Source: Desulfosudis oleivorans Hxd3 (GTDB taxonomy: Bacteria; Desulfobacterota; Desulfobacteria; Desulfobacterales; Desulfosudaceae). Taken from it: DNA of 64,000 nt. Below, one piece after another: positions 8,799-18,176 of the stretch. The translations under genes were made by a program, and so were the position numbers. Position 1 is the stretch's first letter, and every line of letters starts with the position of its first letter. Under the pieces are notes generated by a model. The model worked only from the letters and a program-made list of their open reading frames with translations. It was not told the origin of the DNA and did not search any database. The stretch covers positions 2,855,001 through 2,919,000 of the forward strand of contig NC_009943.1 in NCBI RefSeq assembly GCF_000018405.1. Reading direction: 5' to 3'.

Positions 8799-9923
8799 TC
8801 ACCCGCCGATATAGGTAAAGGCCTTATAGGTTTTTCGCACATGAACCCGGCCGTGGCATCGGTCAGTGAAGGCCCCGGCCGCCTCCAGCGCGGAATACAC
8901 CGCCCCGGCAATGGACTCGGGGACCACCATGCTGCACGCGTCCCGCACAGGGGGAATGCCGCCCAGAGGGGAATCGGCGGGCCGGACATACTGAACGCTG
9001 GAGATGGTGGCGCCGCCGGCGCCGGCGGCCATGGCCGCCTTCATCAGGTCCGGCCCGGTGCCGCCGTCGCAAATCAGGACCATGTCCACCAGGTTTCGAA
9101 TGTACTGTTTTTCCCGGCAGGCCCGCCGGGAGCCCAGGCTTCGCCGGCGCCGCCATTCGGTGCCGCCCTTGATGCTGTCCAGGGTGGTGACGATCTGCTC
9201 AATACTGGCGGCATGCTGCTGCTGTCCCCGCCGGACCCGGATATTGACCAGCCCTTTTTCGATGGGAAACGTGTAGATAAAACCGCTGCCGGGTCGTTCC
9301 AGTCGTCCCGCCTCAATCATCATCTCCATGATGTTGTCGGCCTCGTGAAGGGTTGTAAAGGTGTAAACAATCTCCTTTTCCCAGGGAATGGTGATCCGCA
9401 GCAGCCCCATCTTATCCCTGACCCCCATGCCGGTGCCGAAATGGATGGCCGGCACACAGGTGCCCGTGTCCAGGGGAATCCGGGCCACGGTCTCTCCCTG
9501 GCCCCGCTGCATGATACAGCAGATGCCGGTACAGGTATGAAGGTGCCCCGGCGGCGGCGGCACATAGGGGCCGGGGACCTCATTCTCCCTGCAAAGGGCG
9601 TGGCCTTCCAGCAGGTCCACGGCCTCCACCAGCACCGAGCCCCGGCCCGGGGCGTAGAGATGGCCCAACTCGGCGATCCGGTGGGCCAGCGACGGGCCGG
9701 CCTCGTGCGTGGCCAGAAAAAAAATCGTTTCCAGGGGGTCTTCGGCCAGGTCCCGTCCCGGAAGCATTGACCAAACGCCCTGCTTTTTATCGATGACAAC
9801 AGACCGGGCCGCATACATGTAAAAGTCAAGAACACCGGCATCTTTGATACCGGCGGTCACGTCTTTTGCGATGTTTTTATGGACGTGAGCGGTCACCAGG
9901 GAGACGGTCTTGCCGGTGCTCAT
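8799..9923 (-). CDS. PII-like (GlnB superfamily) multidomain protein
   Basis: The 374-residue cytoplasmic protein appears to contain several ferredoxin-like PII-type units: about 5-110 (KTVSLVTAHVHKNIAKDVTA), 175-265 (MGLLRITIPWEKEIVYTFTT) and 290-374 (DMVLICDGGTGPDLMKAAMA then GATISSVQYV). A proline-rich, cysteine-containing linker lies near 120-150 (PPPPGHLHTCTGICC). PII proteins bind nucleotides and gate membrane transporters. The gene lies 10 bases downstream of the DUF1538 membrane protein gene, which supports a transporter/PII-regulator pair. The ATG at 9923 has AAGGAG upstream. The PII assignment is by pattern and context; the ligand is unknown. Confidence 0.7.
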   Translation of the reverse strand: MSTGKTVSLVTAHVHKNIAKDVTAGIKDAGVLDFYMYAARSVVIDKKQGVWSMLPGRDLAEDPLETIFFLATHEAGPSLAHRIAELGHLYAPGRGSVLVEAVDLLEGHALCRENEVPGPYVPPPPGHLHTCTGICCIMQRGQGETVARIPLDTGTCVPAIHFGTGMGVRDKMGLLRITIPWEKEIVYTFTTLHEADNIMEMMIEAGRLERPGSGFIYTFPIEKGLVNIRVRRGQQQHAASIEQIVTTLDSIKGGTEWRRRRSLGSRRACREKQYIRNLVDMVLICDGGTGPDLMKAAMAAGAGGATISSVQYVRPADSPLGGIPPVRDACSMVVPESIAGAVYSALEAAGAFTDRCHGRVHVRKTYKAFTYIGG

Positions 9924-9933
9924 GGTTTCTCCT

Positions 9934-11874
9934 TCAGGATTTGCGGCCGTCGCCGTCGGCCGATTCAGCCAGGGCGTCCCGCTGTTTCCGGTTCACATGA
10001 AGCCCCAGCAGCAGTACCGTGAGAATGGGGCACACCGACGCGGCGGCCAGAATACCGAAGCCTTCCACCACGCCGACCTGGGAACCGATACCCAGACCGA
10101 TGGCCAGCACCAGGGGCACTGTGATGGGCCCGGTGGTCACACCGGCGCTGTCCCACCCGATATTGACAAAATCCTCAGTGGAAAGTCGGGTGACAAGGAG
10201 CAACACCAGATAGGCGGGGACCAGGATCCAGGCCAGGGAAAAAGCAAATATGACCTTCATCACCCCCAGGGCGATGCCGATCCCCACGCCCACGGCCACG
10301 GCCTGCATCAGCAGGGATTTCCGAAACGCCCCGGCGGTCACATCCTCCACGGTAACGCCCAGGGCGTTTAAGGCCGGTTCCGCCAGGGTGGCGCCGTATC
10401 CCATGATAAACGCGAACACCACCACCAGCAGAACTCCCGGGACGGTGGCGCCTTCCCCGAAAAGGGGGCCCTTGACCGGTGTGTAGTGGTACCGGCGGGC
10501 CAGCGGATCAAACTGCTCCGGTTCATAAGGGACCGACACCACACGCCGTCCCTTTTGTGTAAAAAAGAATTGATACGGCTCTCCGCTTTCCGAAACGGCT
10601 GTCTGCACAATGGCCGGATCAAAGCCATCAATGGCCCGGCCGGCCTCGGGAATGGCAATGGTTTTAAAAGCGGCGGGCAGTTTTTTGCCCACCTGGGTTC
10701 CCAGTTTGTCCAGGCCCAGTTCAATGCCGATGCTGAAAACCGCCAGGCCGGCCACGCAGAGCAAGAGACCCAGCAGGATTTCATCCGGATGGGGCAGCCG
10801 TTCCCTCACCACAAGAAAGAACACCAGAAAAATCGGAACCGTCAACAGGCCGATGGCCTTCAAGGCCGCGACACCGTTTCGCTGCAACAGCCCCCGCATG
10901 TCGATCGCTGATCCGGCGCCGGTATTTGCCGCCTCTTCCGCCGGGGTGCCCCCACTGGTGGGACCGGCCGCCAGGAGCCGGTACTGCTCGCAATCGGCCG
11001 GGGTATCAAACAGCACCTGCACGCTTGCCCTGTTGTCCGCGCTGAAAAAATCGGCCCTGCTCATGGGGGCAGGCACGGCCGTGTTGAACACAGCCCCAAG
11101 GGCCAGCACCATGACCACGGGGAGCAGGGAGGCCAGGGTGACCACGCCGAAACCGGTGGTGCCGGAATCCGCCGATCCCACCATGCGGGAAACGCCGATA
11201 CCCAGGGCCAGAACCAGGGGAACGGTGACCGGACCGGTGGTCACGGCGCCGCAGTCCCAGGCCAGACCGATAATACTGGCCAGGTTGGCATCCAGGCTGG
11301 CCCAAACCGTAGCCCCGGCCAGGGCTGTTACAAACAGGTAAATAAAGGGCTTAAGGGAAATATTATAATAAAAACGGAACATGCCCAGGGCCACGGCCAC
11401 ACCCACACCAATGCCCACGGCATAGACCAGGTAGTGGGCATACCGATTGAGCAGCAAAAACAGCAGCGGTGCGTCCCAGGGTTTTACGGACATACCCGCC
11501 ATCTGCAGCACCTGAATGGAGGGCTCTGCCAAGGTGGCCAAAAACCCCATCACCAGGGCGAACATCAGCACCACCCATATAGGCGATTTTCTGGGAAGGC
11601 CGCTGCCAATCAGGCTGCCCAGGCGCATCAGCCCGAGAAACAGCCCTTCCATGAACAGGGTCAGCCCCACCACCACCAGGCCGATACCCACGGCAATCAC
11701 GGCGGCTTCAAATATCCGGATTCTCAGGATCAGTGTCTGAAAAAAGACCAGATAAAGAATAATCAGCCACACCGACCGGATCTGGGTCAGCAGACGATCC
11801 TTTATATAAGGTGCCAGCAGGGATAAGGCCTGTCTGAAGCCGATATGAATGCGCTGCGGTTTTGAGGGGGTCAT
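9934..11874 (-). CDS. DUF1538 integral membrane protein, duplicated
   Basis: The 646-residue protein is a membrane protein with two homologous halves. Each half contains the signature GFLATLAEPSIQVL / GYGATLAEPALNAL and a VTTGPVTVPLVLALGIG / VTTGPITVPLVLAIGLG motif, typical of DUF1538. This repeated, inverted-looking layout suggests a transporter or channel, but the substrate is unknown. The start at ATG 11874 has GGGGA upstream; the frame extends to 11949 without a better site. The PII-like gene follows after 10 bases, and a good promoter is at 11932-11959. Confidence 0.8.
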   Translation of the reverse strand: MTPSKPQRIHIGFRQALSLLAPYIKDRLLTQIRSVWLIILYLVFFQTLILRIRIFEAAVIAVGIGLVVVGLTLFMEGLFLGLMRLGSLIGSGLPRKSPIWVVLMFALVMGFLATLAEPSIQVLQMAGMSVKPWDAPLLFLLLNRYAHYLVYAVGIGVGVAVALGMFRFYYNISLKPFIYLFVTALAGATVWASLDANLASIIGLAWDCGAVTTGPVTVPLVLALGIGVSRMVGSADSGTTGFGVVTLASLLPVVMVLALGAVFNTAVPAPMSRADFFSADNRASVQVLFDTPADCEQYRLLAAGPTSGGTPAEEAANTGAGSAIDMRGLLQRNGVAALKAIGLLTVPIFLVFFLVVRERLPHPDEILLGLLLCVAGLAVFSIGIELGLDKLGTQVGKKLPAAFKTIAIPEAGRAIDGFDPAIVQTAVSESGEPYQFFFTQKGRRVVSVPYEPEQFDPLARRYHYTPVKGPLFGEGATVPGVLLVVVFAFIMGYGATLAEPALNALGVTVEDVTAGAFRKSLLMQAVAVGVGIGIALGVMKVIFAFSLAWILVPAYLVLLLVTRLSTEDFVNIGWDSAGVTTGPITVPLVLAIGLGIGSQVGVVEGFGILAAASVCPILTVLLLGLHVNRKQRDALAESADGDGRKS

Positions 11875-11931
11875 GGTTTTCCCCGTATTTTCTAAAATTT
11901 TGAAACATTCATGGTACCTGCGTGTTTCTGA

Positions 11932-11959
11932 AGTATACCAGCCCGGCACCGGGTGTAAA
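11932..11959 (-). promoter_or_regulatory. Sigma-70-like promoter of the DUF1538/PII operon
   Basis: Reverse-strand TTTACA (11959-11954), a 16-base spacer and TATACT (11937-11932); each box matches the consensus at five of six. The spacer is the near-palindrome CCCGGTGCCGGG, a possible operator. Confidence 0.6.
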
Positions 11960-12072
11960 GATTTTTCACTTTATATGGCTCTGAAATAAGCGCAAAAAAA
12001 TCGCTTTTGCCAAGGCCGGTCCCGTGATAAAAATATCCGGTCACACAACAGGCGCACGGGGAAAACGCAAAA

Positions 12073-12480
12073 ATGGAGCAATGGATCTATCATCACGAGA
12101 TGCTGCTGGGGTGGCTCACCCTTGGGTCGCTTGCCGTTTTCATCGGCACCCTTGTGCTGGTGCCGTGGCTGGTGGCCCGCATTCCCGCCGACTACTTTTC
12201 CCATGGCCGGCGGCAACAAGCGCCATGGGCCGGCAATCGGCCTCTGCTCCGGCTCCTGTTGCTGATCGGGAAAAACCTGCTGGGGGCGCTGGTGGTTATC
12301 GCCGGCATGATGATGCTGGTGCTGCCCGGCCAGGGGCTGCTGACGATCTTCCTGGGAGCCCTGCTGCTGGACTTCCCCGGCAAATACCGGCTGGAACGGT
12401 GGGTTGTTTCCCGGGGGCTGGTGCTGAGGCCCGTCAACCGCCTGCGCCGCCGGGCCGGAAGAAAGCCGCTGGAGATGTGA
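12073..12480 (+). CDS. Small PGPGW-like membrane protein
   Basis: The 135-residue protein has two to three hydrophobic segments: about 13-35 (GWLTLGSLAVFIGTLVLVPW) and 58-92 (LLLIGKNLLGALVVIAGMMM). The second runs into LPGQGLLTIFLGALLLDFPG, which resembles the PGPGW transmembrane family. A basic C-terminal tail follows. Function of the family is unknown. ATG 12073 has GGGGA upstream. It is convergent with the diguanylate cyclase gene and looks monocistronic. Confidence 0.6.
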   Translation: MEQWIYHHEMLLGWLTLGSLAVFIGTLVLVPWLVARIPADYFSHGRRQQAPWAGNRPLLRLLLLIGKNLLGALVVIAGMMMLVLPGQGLLTIFLGALLLDFPGKYRLERWVVSRGLVLRPVNRLRRRAGRKPLEM

Positions 12481-12501
12481 GACAGAGGGTTCACTCCTGC
12501 T

Positions 12502-13734
12502 TTAGCACGGCAGGCCGTCCACGCATATCCGGTTTCGGCCCGCGTCCTTGGCACGGTACAGTGATTTATCGGCCTTTTCCAGCAGGTCCTCCGGCGTATC
12601 ATCACGGTCCGGCACCATGGAAGCCACCCCCATACTCACCGTCACCTCGCCGGCCACCGGTGAATATCCGTGGGGAATGGCCAGGGCCTGAAGGTGGGAC
12701 TGAATTTTTTGCGCCACGTACAGGGCCTGGTCCATGTTGGTGTTGGCCAGCAGCACCACGAACTCCTCCCCGCCGTACCGGACACAGGCGTCCCCCGGCC
12801 GATGGACGTTTTCGGTAAGGGTATCGGCAATCTGCTTGAGGCAGAGGTCGCCGGCCTGGTGTCCATGGTTGTCGTTGTACAACTTGAAGTGGTCGATATC
12901 GATAAAAATAAGGGAAATCGACAACTGTTCGCGGACCGCGCTGCGCCACTCGGCATCCAGGTGGGCGTCAAAATGGCGGCGGTTGAACAGCCCGGTCAAG
13001 GGATCGGAAACCGCCATCTCTTCCAGTTGCCGGTTGAGCCCTTCCAGTTGCCGGGCATCGATCTTCATCTTCAATGCCCGCAGGTATGCCCTGCGAAACT
13101 CCCGCTCTATCCGATAGTTTCCCAGCAGGGAGATAACCGCCACGGAAAACACGACCAGGGCCGAGTGAACAATCAGGTCCGTCGGCATTTGAAACCAGGG
13201 GAAAATCAGAAGATGAAGCAGGAACAGACCGCCACACAGGGCAACGGCATGCCAGAAGGGAATGCGGATCACAATGGCGGCAAACAGGATGACCAGGGCC
13301 ACGCCGGTGTAGGAGTGGCCCGCGTTGGGCGCGCTGCTCAGTACCGCCAGCAGCAGCAGGCTGGCCCCGCCCATGAAAAACAGCAGGGTGAGCAGGTGAA
13401 TAATATACCGGCGGAACCGCTGCCGGGAGGCCAGGGCCATGGCCGCGATCATCACCGGCGTGGCCAGGGCGAACCGGAAAAACCAGGCCACGGGATAGAT
13501 GTCCGGCGTCAGGACATAATCAGAGATGGCAAACAGGTTGAACAGAAAAACGGCAAACCAGAACAAAACGCGGTAAGTGCCGAACCGGTGCTCAATGGTA
13601 TCATGAATGTACTTTCGCTCCATAACCGGGGAAAATCGCAGGCCGCCTTGTTGAAGAAGACTCTTTTCGATTTCCGCCTCCAGGGGGTCGCGCCTGGAAG
13701 CGCCGGCAATGGCTTTATGTGATCCCTGTATCAT
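12502..13734 (-). CDS. Membrane-bound diguanylate cyclase (GGDEF)
   Basis: The 410-residue protein has about six transmembrane helices (residues 55-215), a short coiled linker, and a GGDEF domain at about 240-405. The active site reads YGGEEFVVLL, and an RPGD motif five residues before it is a classic RxxD inhibitory site. DPLTGLFNRRHFD and FIDIDHFKLYND are intact, so it should make cyclic di-GMP from two GTP with product feedback. The membrane domain resembles small-ligand or MASE-like sensors but I cannot name it. The gene seems to stand alone; the nearby PilZ fragment at the left edge is a possible receptor. Confidence 0.92.
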   Translation of the reverse strand: MIQGSHKAIAGASRRDPLEAEIEKSLLQQGGLRFSPVMERKYIHDTIEHRFGTYRVLFWFAVFLFNLFAISDYVLTPDIYPVAWFFRFALATPVMIAAMALASRQRFRRYIIHLLTLLFFMGGASLLLLAVLSSAPNAGHSYTGVALVILFAAIVIRIPFWHAVALCGGLFLLHLLIFPWFQMPTDLIVHSALVVFSVAVISLLGNYRIEREFRRAYLRALKMKIDARQLEGLNRQLEEMAVSDPLTGLFNRRHFDAHLDAEWRSAVREQLSISLIFIDIDHFKLYNDNHGHQAGDLCLKQIADTLTENVHRPGDACVRYGGEEFVVLLANTNMDQALYVAQKIQSHLQALAIPHGYSPVAGEVTVSMGVASMVPDRDDTPEDLLEKADKSLYRAKDAGRNRICVDGLPC

Positions 13735-13795
13735 GAATAATCACCGATAAAACCCGCACCGCATGAATAAAGCAGCCACCGGCGGCAGCCGGTTA

Positions 13796-15727
13796 TCATG
13801 GAGTGGGCGGGCCTTCCTGAAAAATGACGCCGGGTATGACGCCGGGCCCTTCCGGGGCCGATGCCTGGGGCCGGGTGATGGCGCAGGTGTTGGAAAAGGT
13901 GGCCGCTATGTTGGAAGAGTACACCACAATCTGCTTCAGCATATCCATCAGCTCCATGTGAATCTCATGGGTCACCTGGGAGGCCTGCTGCTGGCAATGC
14001 ACCCGTTCCAGGTGCCGCAGCCGGAACTGGGACTCAAGATCAAGATAGGTCCGCTCCTGGGACATGATCTGGCAGGCCTTGTCCCGGTTGGTTTCAACGA
14101 AAGCCTCCTTGAGCAGCCGAATATGGGTGCACACCTTATTGTGATAGATCATCAGCTCTTCCTTTCCCTCATCGGAAAAGTCGGCGTGCAGGGCCTTTTT
14201 CTTGACGATCAGGGGCACCATGTTCCGGTGGATAAGATCCCCGATGCTCTCCATGTCCTTGGCAATGGACATCATGCCGAACACCTCGCTCACGCTCTCT
14301 TTTGAAACCCCCTCCCGCAGCACCCGGTTAAGGAAGTCACCGATCTTCTCCTCCAGAAAATCGATCTTGGCTTCCCGCATGTCGATCCCCTCCATCAGGG
14401 TCAGTTCAGGAAAGATGGCGTCCCGCTTGGGAATCTCCCGCCGCAGCAGTTCGATCTCTTCCCGCTCTTTAACCCCTTTTGCCACATGCTGTTCATCAGA
14501 GATAAAAGGAATAATAATGGCCCGAAGCATACGCTCCAGCAGCTTGGCCATGCGGGAGAGTTCGGTGCGGGCCAGGCTGATGGCGATTTCCGGGGTTTTG
14601 ATGCTGCTGTCATCCAGGTACCAGGTGGTCAGTTCCCGGGTGATCTGCTCTTTTTTCCTGTCCGGGAATACCTTCTGAATCAGCCGGGCGAATACCGTGG
14701 TGAATGGAAGAAACACAAGTCCGACACTGACATTGAACAGGGTGTGTGCGTTGGCGATCTGCCGGGCCATACCGCCGCCGAAATGGGTGGTCAGGTCCCG
14801 AACCATGGCCGCAAACTCTGGAATCCAGAAAACAAACAACATAACGCCGGCCACCTTGAACAGCACATGGCCCATGGCCACCCGCTTGGCCTCCCGGGTC
14901 ATACCAATACTGGCCAGAATCGCCGTAACACAGGTACCGACGTTCGCCCCCAGCACCATGGGGATGCCGGCCTCCAGGGTGATCAGGTTTTCCTGGGCCA
15001 GGATGATCAGAATACCGGTAAACGCGCCGCTGCTCTGGATCAGGGCGGTAAAGGCCCCGCCGGCCAGAATGCCCAGCAGGGGGTTTTCCAGTCCCTGCAA
15101 CAGGGTTATAAATTCCGGCCAGGTACGCAGGGGCGCCATGGCGTCGCTCATCAGTTTCATGCCGTAAAACAGAATGCCGAACCCCAGCAGGATTTCCCCC
15201 ATGGCCATAACGATCCGGCGCCTGGAAAACATTCTGGCGCCGACCCCCGCGGCCACCATGATCAGGGCGTAGTCGGTGAGTTTGAAGGCAATAAGCTGGG
15301 CCGTTACCGTGGATCCCACGTCCGCGCCCAGAATCACGCCCAGGGACTGAACAAAGGTCATCAGTCCGGCCTGGACAAAACTGACCAGCATCACAGTGGT
15401 GGCGCTGCTGGACTGGATCACCATGGTGACAAAGCCCCCCACCAGAAAGCCGATCATCCGGTTGCGGGTCAGGGCGCCAAGAATCCGGCGCATCTGGGAG
15501 CCTGTCGAGTCCTTCAGGCCCTTGCTCATCTTTTCAAGGCCGTAGAGAAACAGGGCAAGACCGCCCATCAGGCCGATGATAATAAACGACCATGAAATGG
15601 GGCTGTGTGGCTCAGGCGACGGGGAGGCGAAACCGGTCGCGGGGATCAAAAGACACGCAAAAACAGCGGCCGCAAGCCCTGCCAGGACAGGCCTGCACAA
15701 AAAGTTTTTGCCGATCCGCTGTTTCAT
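13796..15727 (-). CDS. Na/Pi cotransporter family protein with PhoU-like C-terminus
   Basis: The 643-residue protein starts with a signal-like hydrophobic stretch (about 10-34) and then two Na/Pi-symporter repeats with the QSSSATT signature (MVIQSSSATTVMLVSFVQAG) and its partner ALIQSSGAFTGILIILAQ. Residues 400-600 form helical PhoU-like bundles. It probably imports phosphate or a similar anion with sodium at the inner membrane. I place the start at ATG 15727: the alternative at 15793 would overlap the upstream gene by 47 bases and put 22 polar residues before the signal-like helix. It is the last gene of a DUF3015-DUF4105-symporter operon. Confidence 0.88.
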   Translation of the reverse strand: MKQRIGKNFLCRPVLAGLAAAVFACLLIPATGFASPSPEPHSPISWSFIIIGLMGGLALFLYGLEKMSKGLKDSTGSQMRRILGALTRNRMIGFLVGGFVTMVIQSSSATTVMLVSFVQAGLMTFVQSLGVILGADVGSTVTAQLIAFKLTDYALIMVAAGVGARMFSRRRIVMAMGEILLGFGILFYGMKLMSDAMAPLRTWPEFITLLQGLENPLLGILAGGAFTALIQSSGAFTGILIILAQENLITLEAGIPMVLGANVGTCVTAILASIGMTREAKRVAMGHVLFKVAGVMLFVFWIPEFAAMVRDLTTHFGGGMARQIANAHTLFNVSVGLVFLPFTTVFARLIQKVFPDRKKEQITRELTTWYLDDSSIKTPEIAISLARTELSRMAKLLERMLRAIIIPFISDEQHVAKGVKEREEIELLRREIPKRDAIFPELTLMEGIDMREAKIDFLEEKIGDFLNRVLREGVSKESVSEVFGMMSIAKDMESIGDLIHRNMVPLIVKKKALHADFSDEGKEELMIYHNKVCTHIRLLKEAFVETNRDKACQIMSQERTYLDLESQFRLRHLERVHCQQQASQVTHEIHMELMDMLKQIVVYSSNIAATFSNTCAITRPQASAPEGPGVIPGVIFQEGPPTP

Positions 15728-15746
15728 CTTTACCCTGCCGCCCCGG

Positions 15747-17675
15747 TTAAAAGAAAATATGCCAGGCCCCGGAAACCTCCGTGTCCGATTCATGCCGCAC
15801 CCGTTCCCAATTGACCGTCACCGAGACCTGATGGTTTTTTGACAGCTTGAAATTGTTGGCAACCCCCACCCCACGTTCCGTGTGGTCGTCGCCGGCCACG
15901 AACCATTTCACCCCGCCGTACAGGTGACTCTTCCAGAAAGGGGCCACGGTCCTGACCATGCCCAAAGCCAGGCCCGGGCCCAGGGCATAACTCTCATCCA
16001 GGGCGCCGGACAGGTCCACTTCGCCGTCCACCATGGCGTAGGTCAGCCCGGCAAGGGGAAGGTCAAACGCCAGGCCGGTACCGGTGTTAAGACGGTAATA
16101 GAGCGACTGCTTGCCGTTTTTCATGCGTTTCCGGTGAAACCCGGTATCCACCTTCCAGGAGAGGGGTTTAAAAAAGGCGTCCCTGCCCGATATGGAGATA
16201 ATATCGATGATGTCGAGCTGTTGCAACCGGAATGCGTGATCGGAGAGCGAATAGCGGACCCGGGCGTCCCCGAACTCGATCTGGGCGCCCTGGTGATGGA
16301 TATAGTCCATGTCCAGAAGGTCGGTGAAGGCCGGCCGGAAACGGATTTCCATAAACCCTTCGCTGTCGCGCTGTCCCGCGGAGAGGCTGAGCCGGTTGGC
16401 GGCATGGCCGGTTTCCGGCCGGGGCGGTACCGGAATCCCGCCATCTTCTTTTGAATCCATCACCCCCAGCCGGCTACGGGCGCTCAGGGTTCCCAGAAAC
16501 CGCTTTTGGTAAGTGGGTTTGTCGATCTCCCGTTTCACATGCAGATACTGCAGCTGCTCGGCGGACAGGTCAAGAATCGACGCCTGCCGGGCCGGATCAT
16601 CGGGAAATGCGTCGGCGATACCGGCCGGGGCAGCCCGGCCGTAAATAATGTCCAGGGCCGCGTCAACGGCCGGGGGAGGAAGCGCATCCATGGCGTGCTT
16701 GATGCGCGTGGCCTTGGACGGCCGGAAGTCCGGCGGGCCCACCAGCCCTTCTTCATCCATGGCCCGAATGGTCTCCAGCGGCAGCACCGCCGGGCCTGAA
16801 AACCGGGACACCAAGTCCACCGACGGCCGGGCCGCTTCCATAAGATAAAGAAGATTGAAGGAACAGTTCTCGTCAAAGAAAAAATAGTCGGTGTAAACGC
16901 CCCTGTCGAACTCCTTCACATGACGGATCAGACGGCGCAGTTCTTCGGGTGTCAGGTTAAGGGGATACTCCCAGATATCTCGCTGGTGCATATCACCGTA
17001 CTCCTGAATTTTCTTGTAATAAGGCTCTACCGAATAGTAGCCTTTGTACAGCCCGAAGATGCCGGAAACGGCAAAAGAGAGGCCGTTTACATTGTCGGCC
17101 CTGGCCGCGTAGTTGACCGCGTAGGCCAGCCGCTTGTTTTCGTAGTCGGTCTGGACCGCCAGCAGGGTGTGGCCGAACATGGAGGCCGGGTTGTTCATGT
17201 AATAGGTGGGAAACACCAGGGTGGCGGACACCGGGACGATGCGCTCGATATCCTCGCACACCCGGTGCGCATACGACTCAGGATCAACTTCCAGGACCTC
17301 CTGAAGCCACATGAACCGGGCGTAGAACCGGCACACATAGGGCCGGGCCGCTTCGTCATCCGCCTGGAACAGGGCCGCGATGGTGGCCTCCAGCTCGGCC
17401 GCGGGATCGGTCTTGCCGTCCGGCGACAGAAAAAACCGGGGGTCATCCACCTGGCTTTCGAATCCGAAAAGGGTCTTTCCGTAGTGCATCAGAATGTGCC
17501 AGTAGCGATCCCGGGAAAGATTCTTCTCCCGGGAGATGGCAATCAATTCATCCACGGCCGGAGGCGCGGCGTAGGCGGGGACAATAAACGCCGGTCCGGC
17601 AGCCAGCACAAAGAAAAGGGATACATGGCAAAGAAAAACCATGTACCCCTTTTTTGCTTTTTTAAAATCGTCCAT
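15747..17675 (-). CDS. DUF4105 (Lnb-like) exported protein
   Basis: The 642-residue protein begins with a signal peptide (about 1-36, ending PAYAAPP). Residues 110-330 carry the DUF4105/Lnb N-terminal signature: HTLLAVQTDYENKRLAYAVN and TDYFFFDENCSFNLLYLMEA, which include conserved H, N and C residues. The C-terminal 250 residues have alternating patterns typical of outer-membrane beta strands and end in aromatic FF, so the protein may be anchored in the outer membrane. Function is unknown. It follows the DUF3015 gene after 27 bases and precedes the symporter by 19. Confidence 0.8.
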   Translation of the reverse strand: MDDFKKAKKGYMVFLCHVSLFFVLAAGPAFIVPAYAAPPAVDELIAISREKNLSRDRYWHILMHYGKTLFGFESQVDDPRFFLSPDGKTDPAAELEATIAALFQADDEAARPYVCRFYARFMWLQEVLEVDPESYAHRVCEDIERIVPVSATLVFPTYYMNNPASMFGHTLLAVQTDYENKRLAYAVNYAARADNVNGLSFAVSGIFGLYKGYYSVEPYYKKIQEYGDMHQRDIWEYPLNLTPEELRRLIRHVKEFDRGVYTDYFFFDENCSFNLLYLMEAARPSVDLVSRFSGPAVLPLETIRAMDEEGLVGPPDFRPSKATRIKHAMDALPPPAVDAALDIIYGRAAPAGIADAFPDDPARQASILDLSAEQLQYLHVKREIDKPTYQKRFLGTLSARSRLGVMDSKEDGGIPVPPRPETGHAANRLSLSAGQRDSEGFMEIRFRPAFTDLLDMDYIHHQGAQIEFGDARVRYSLSDHAFRLQQLDIIDIISISGRDAFFKPLSWKVDTGFHRKRMKNGKQSLYYRLNTGTGLAFDLPLAGLTYAMVDGEVDLSGALDESYALGPGLALGMVRTVAPFWKSHLYGGVKWFVAGDDHTERGVGVANNFKLSKNHQVSVTVNWERVRHESDTEVSGAWHIFF

Positions 17676-17687
17676 TAACAGGATTCG

Positions 17688-17702
17688 CCCGGATATTCCA
17701 TG
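17688..17702. repeat. Possible solo end of the 275-bp element
   Basis: CCCGGATATTCCATG matches the left terminal repeat of the 275-bp element at 14 of 15 positions. It lies in the 27-base gap between the DUF3015 and DUF4105 genes. It could be chance. Confidence 0.3.
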
Positions 17703-18176
17703 CTAGATGGTCTGCATAACCTGGGCAATCCCGTTCACCACATCCTTGGAGGTTACTTCAGCGGTGGGATAGATTGAGTCGAAGTTGCTCTGCAGGGCCG
17801 CAAACAGGGACGGTCTGTCAGAAGCTGAAACTTCGGCGATCTCAGCCAGAGCGTCCAGGGACTCGCCCTGACCCTGGGCGATGTCGATGGCCAGCACATC
17901 CATATTGTCGGCCACAAAGACGTTCATCTTGTCATACCTGGCCGTTAGCGGATCCTGTCCGCAATCCAGGGTGCCGCTGGACATGGCAAAGGTCTGGTTG
18001 CCGCAGATGCCGTTGAGAAAGGTGCCTACCAGCTTCCACACAATGCCTTCCTTTTCGCCGATGGCCATGCCGCCCAGACCGCAGCCGCAGTCTTCACGAA
18101 CGGTGTTGGCGGTTGCCACGCCCATCATGCTGACCATAATAATACACGCCAGAACTGCAATGCTCCATCTTTTCAT
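17703..18176 (-). CDS. DUF3015 exported protein
   Basis: The 157-residue protein has a clean signal peptide (MKRWSIAVLACIIMVSMMGVATA) and the DUF3015 pattern CGCGLGGMAIGEKEG, then GTFLNGICGNQTFAMSSGTLDC. Four cysteines sit in the mature part. The family is periplasmic and uncharacterised. ATG 18176 has AGGAGGAG nine bases upstream, a strong site. It is the first gene of an operon with the DUF4105 protein and the symporter. Confidence 0.85.
   Translation of the reverse strand: MKRWSIAVLACIIMVSMMGVATANTVREDCGCGLGGMAIGEKEGIVWKLVGTFLNGICGNQTFAMSSGTLDCGQDPLTARYDKMNVFVADNMDVLAIDIAQGQGESLDALAEIAEVSASDRPSLFAALQSNFDSIYPTAEVTSKDVVNGIAQVMQTI

Noticed and set aside
17774-18016. Forward frame opposite the DUF3015 gene
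   Set aside because: Arginine/proline-rich antisense translation with no start signal.
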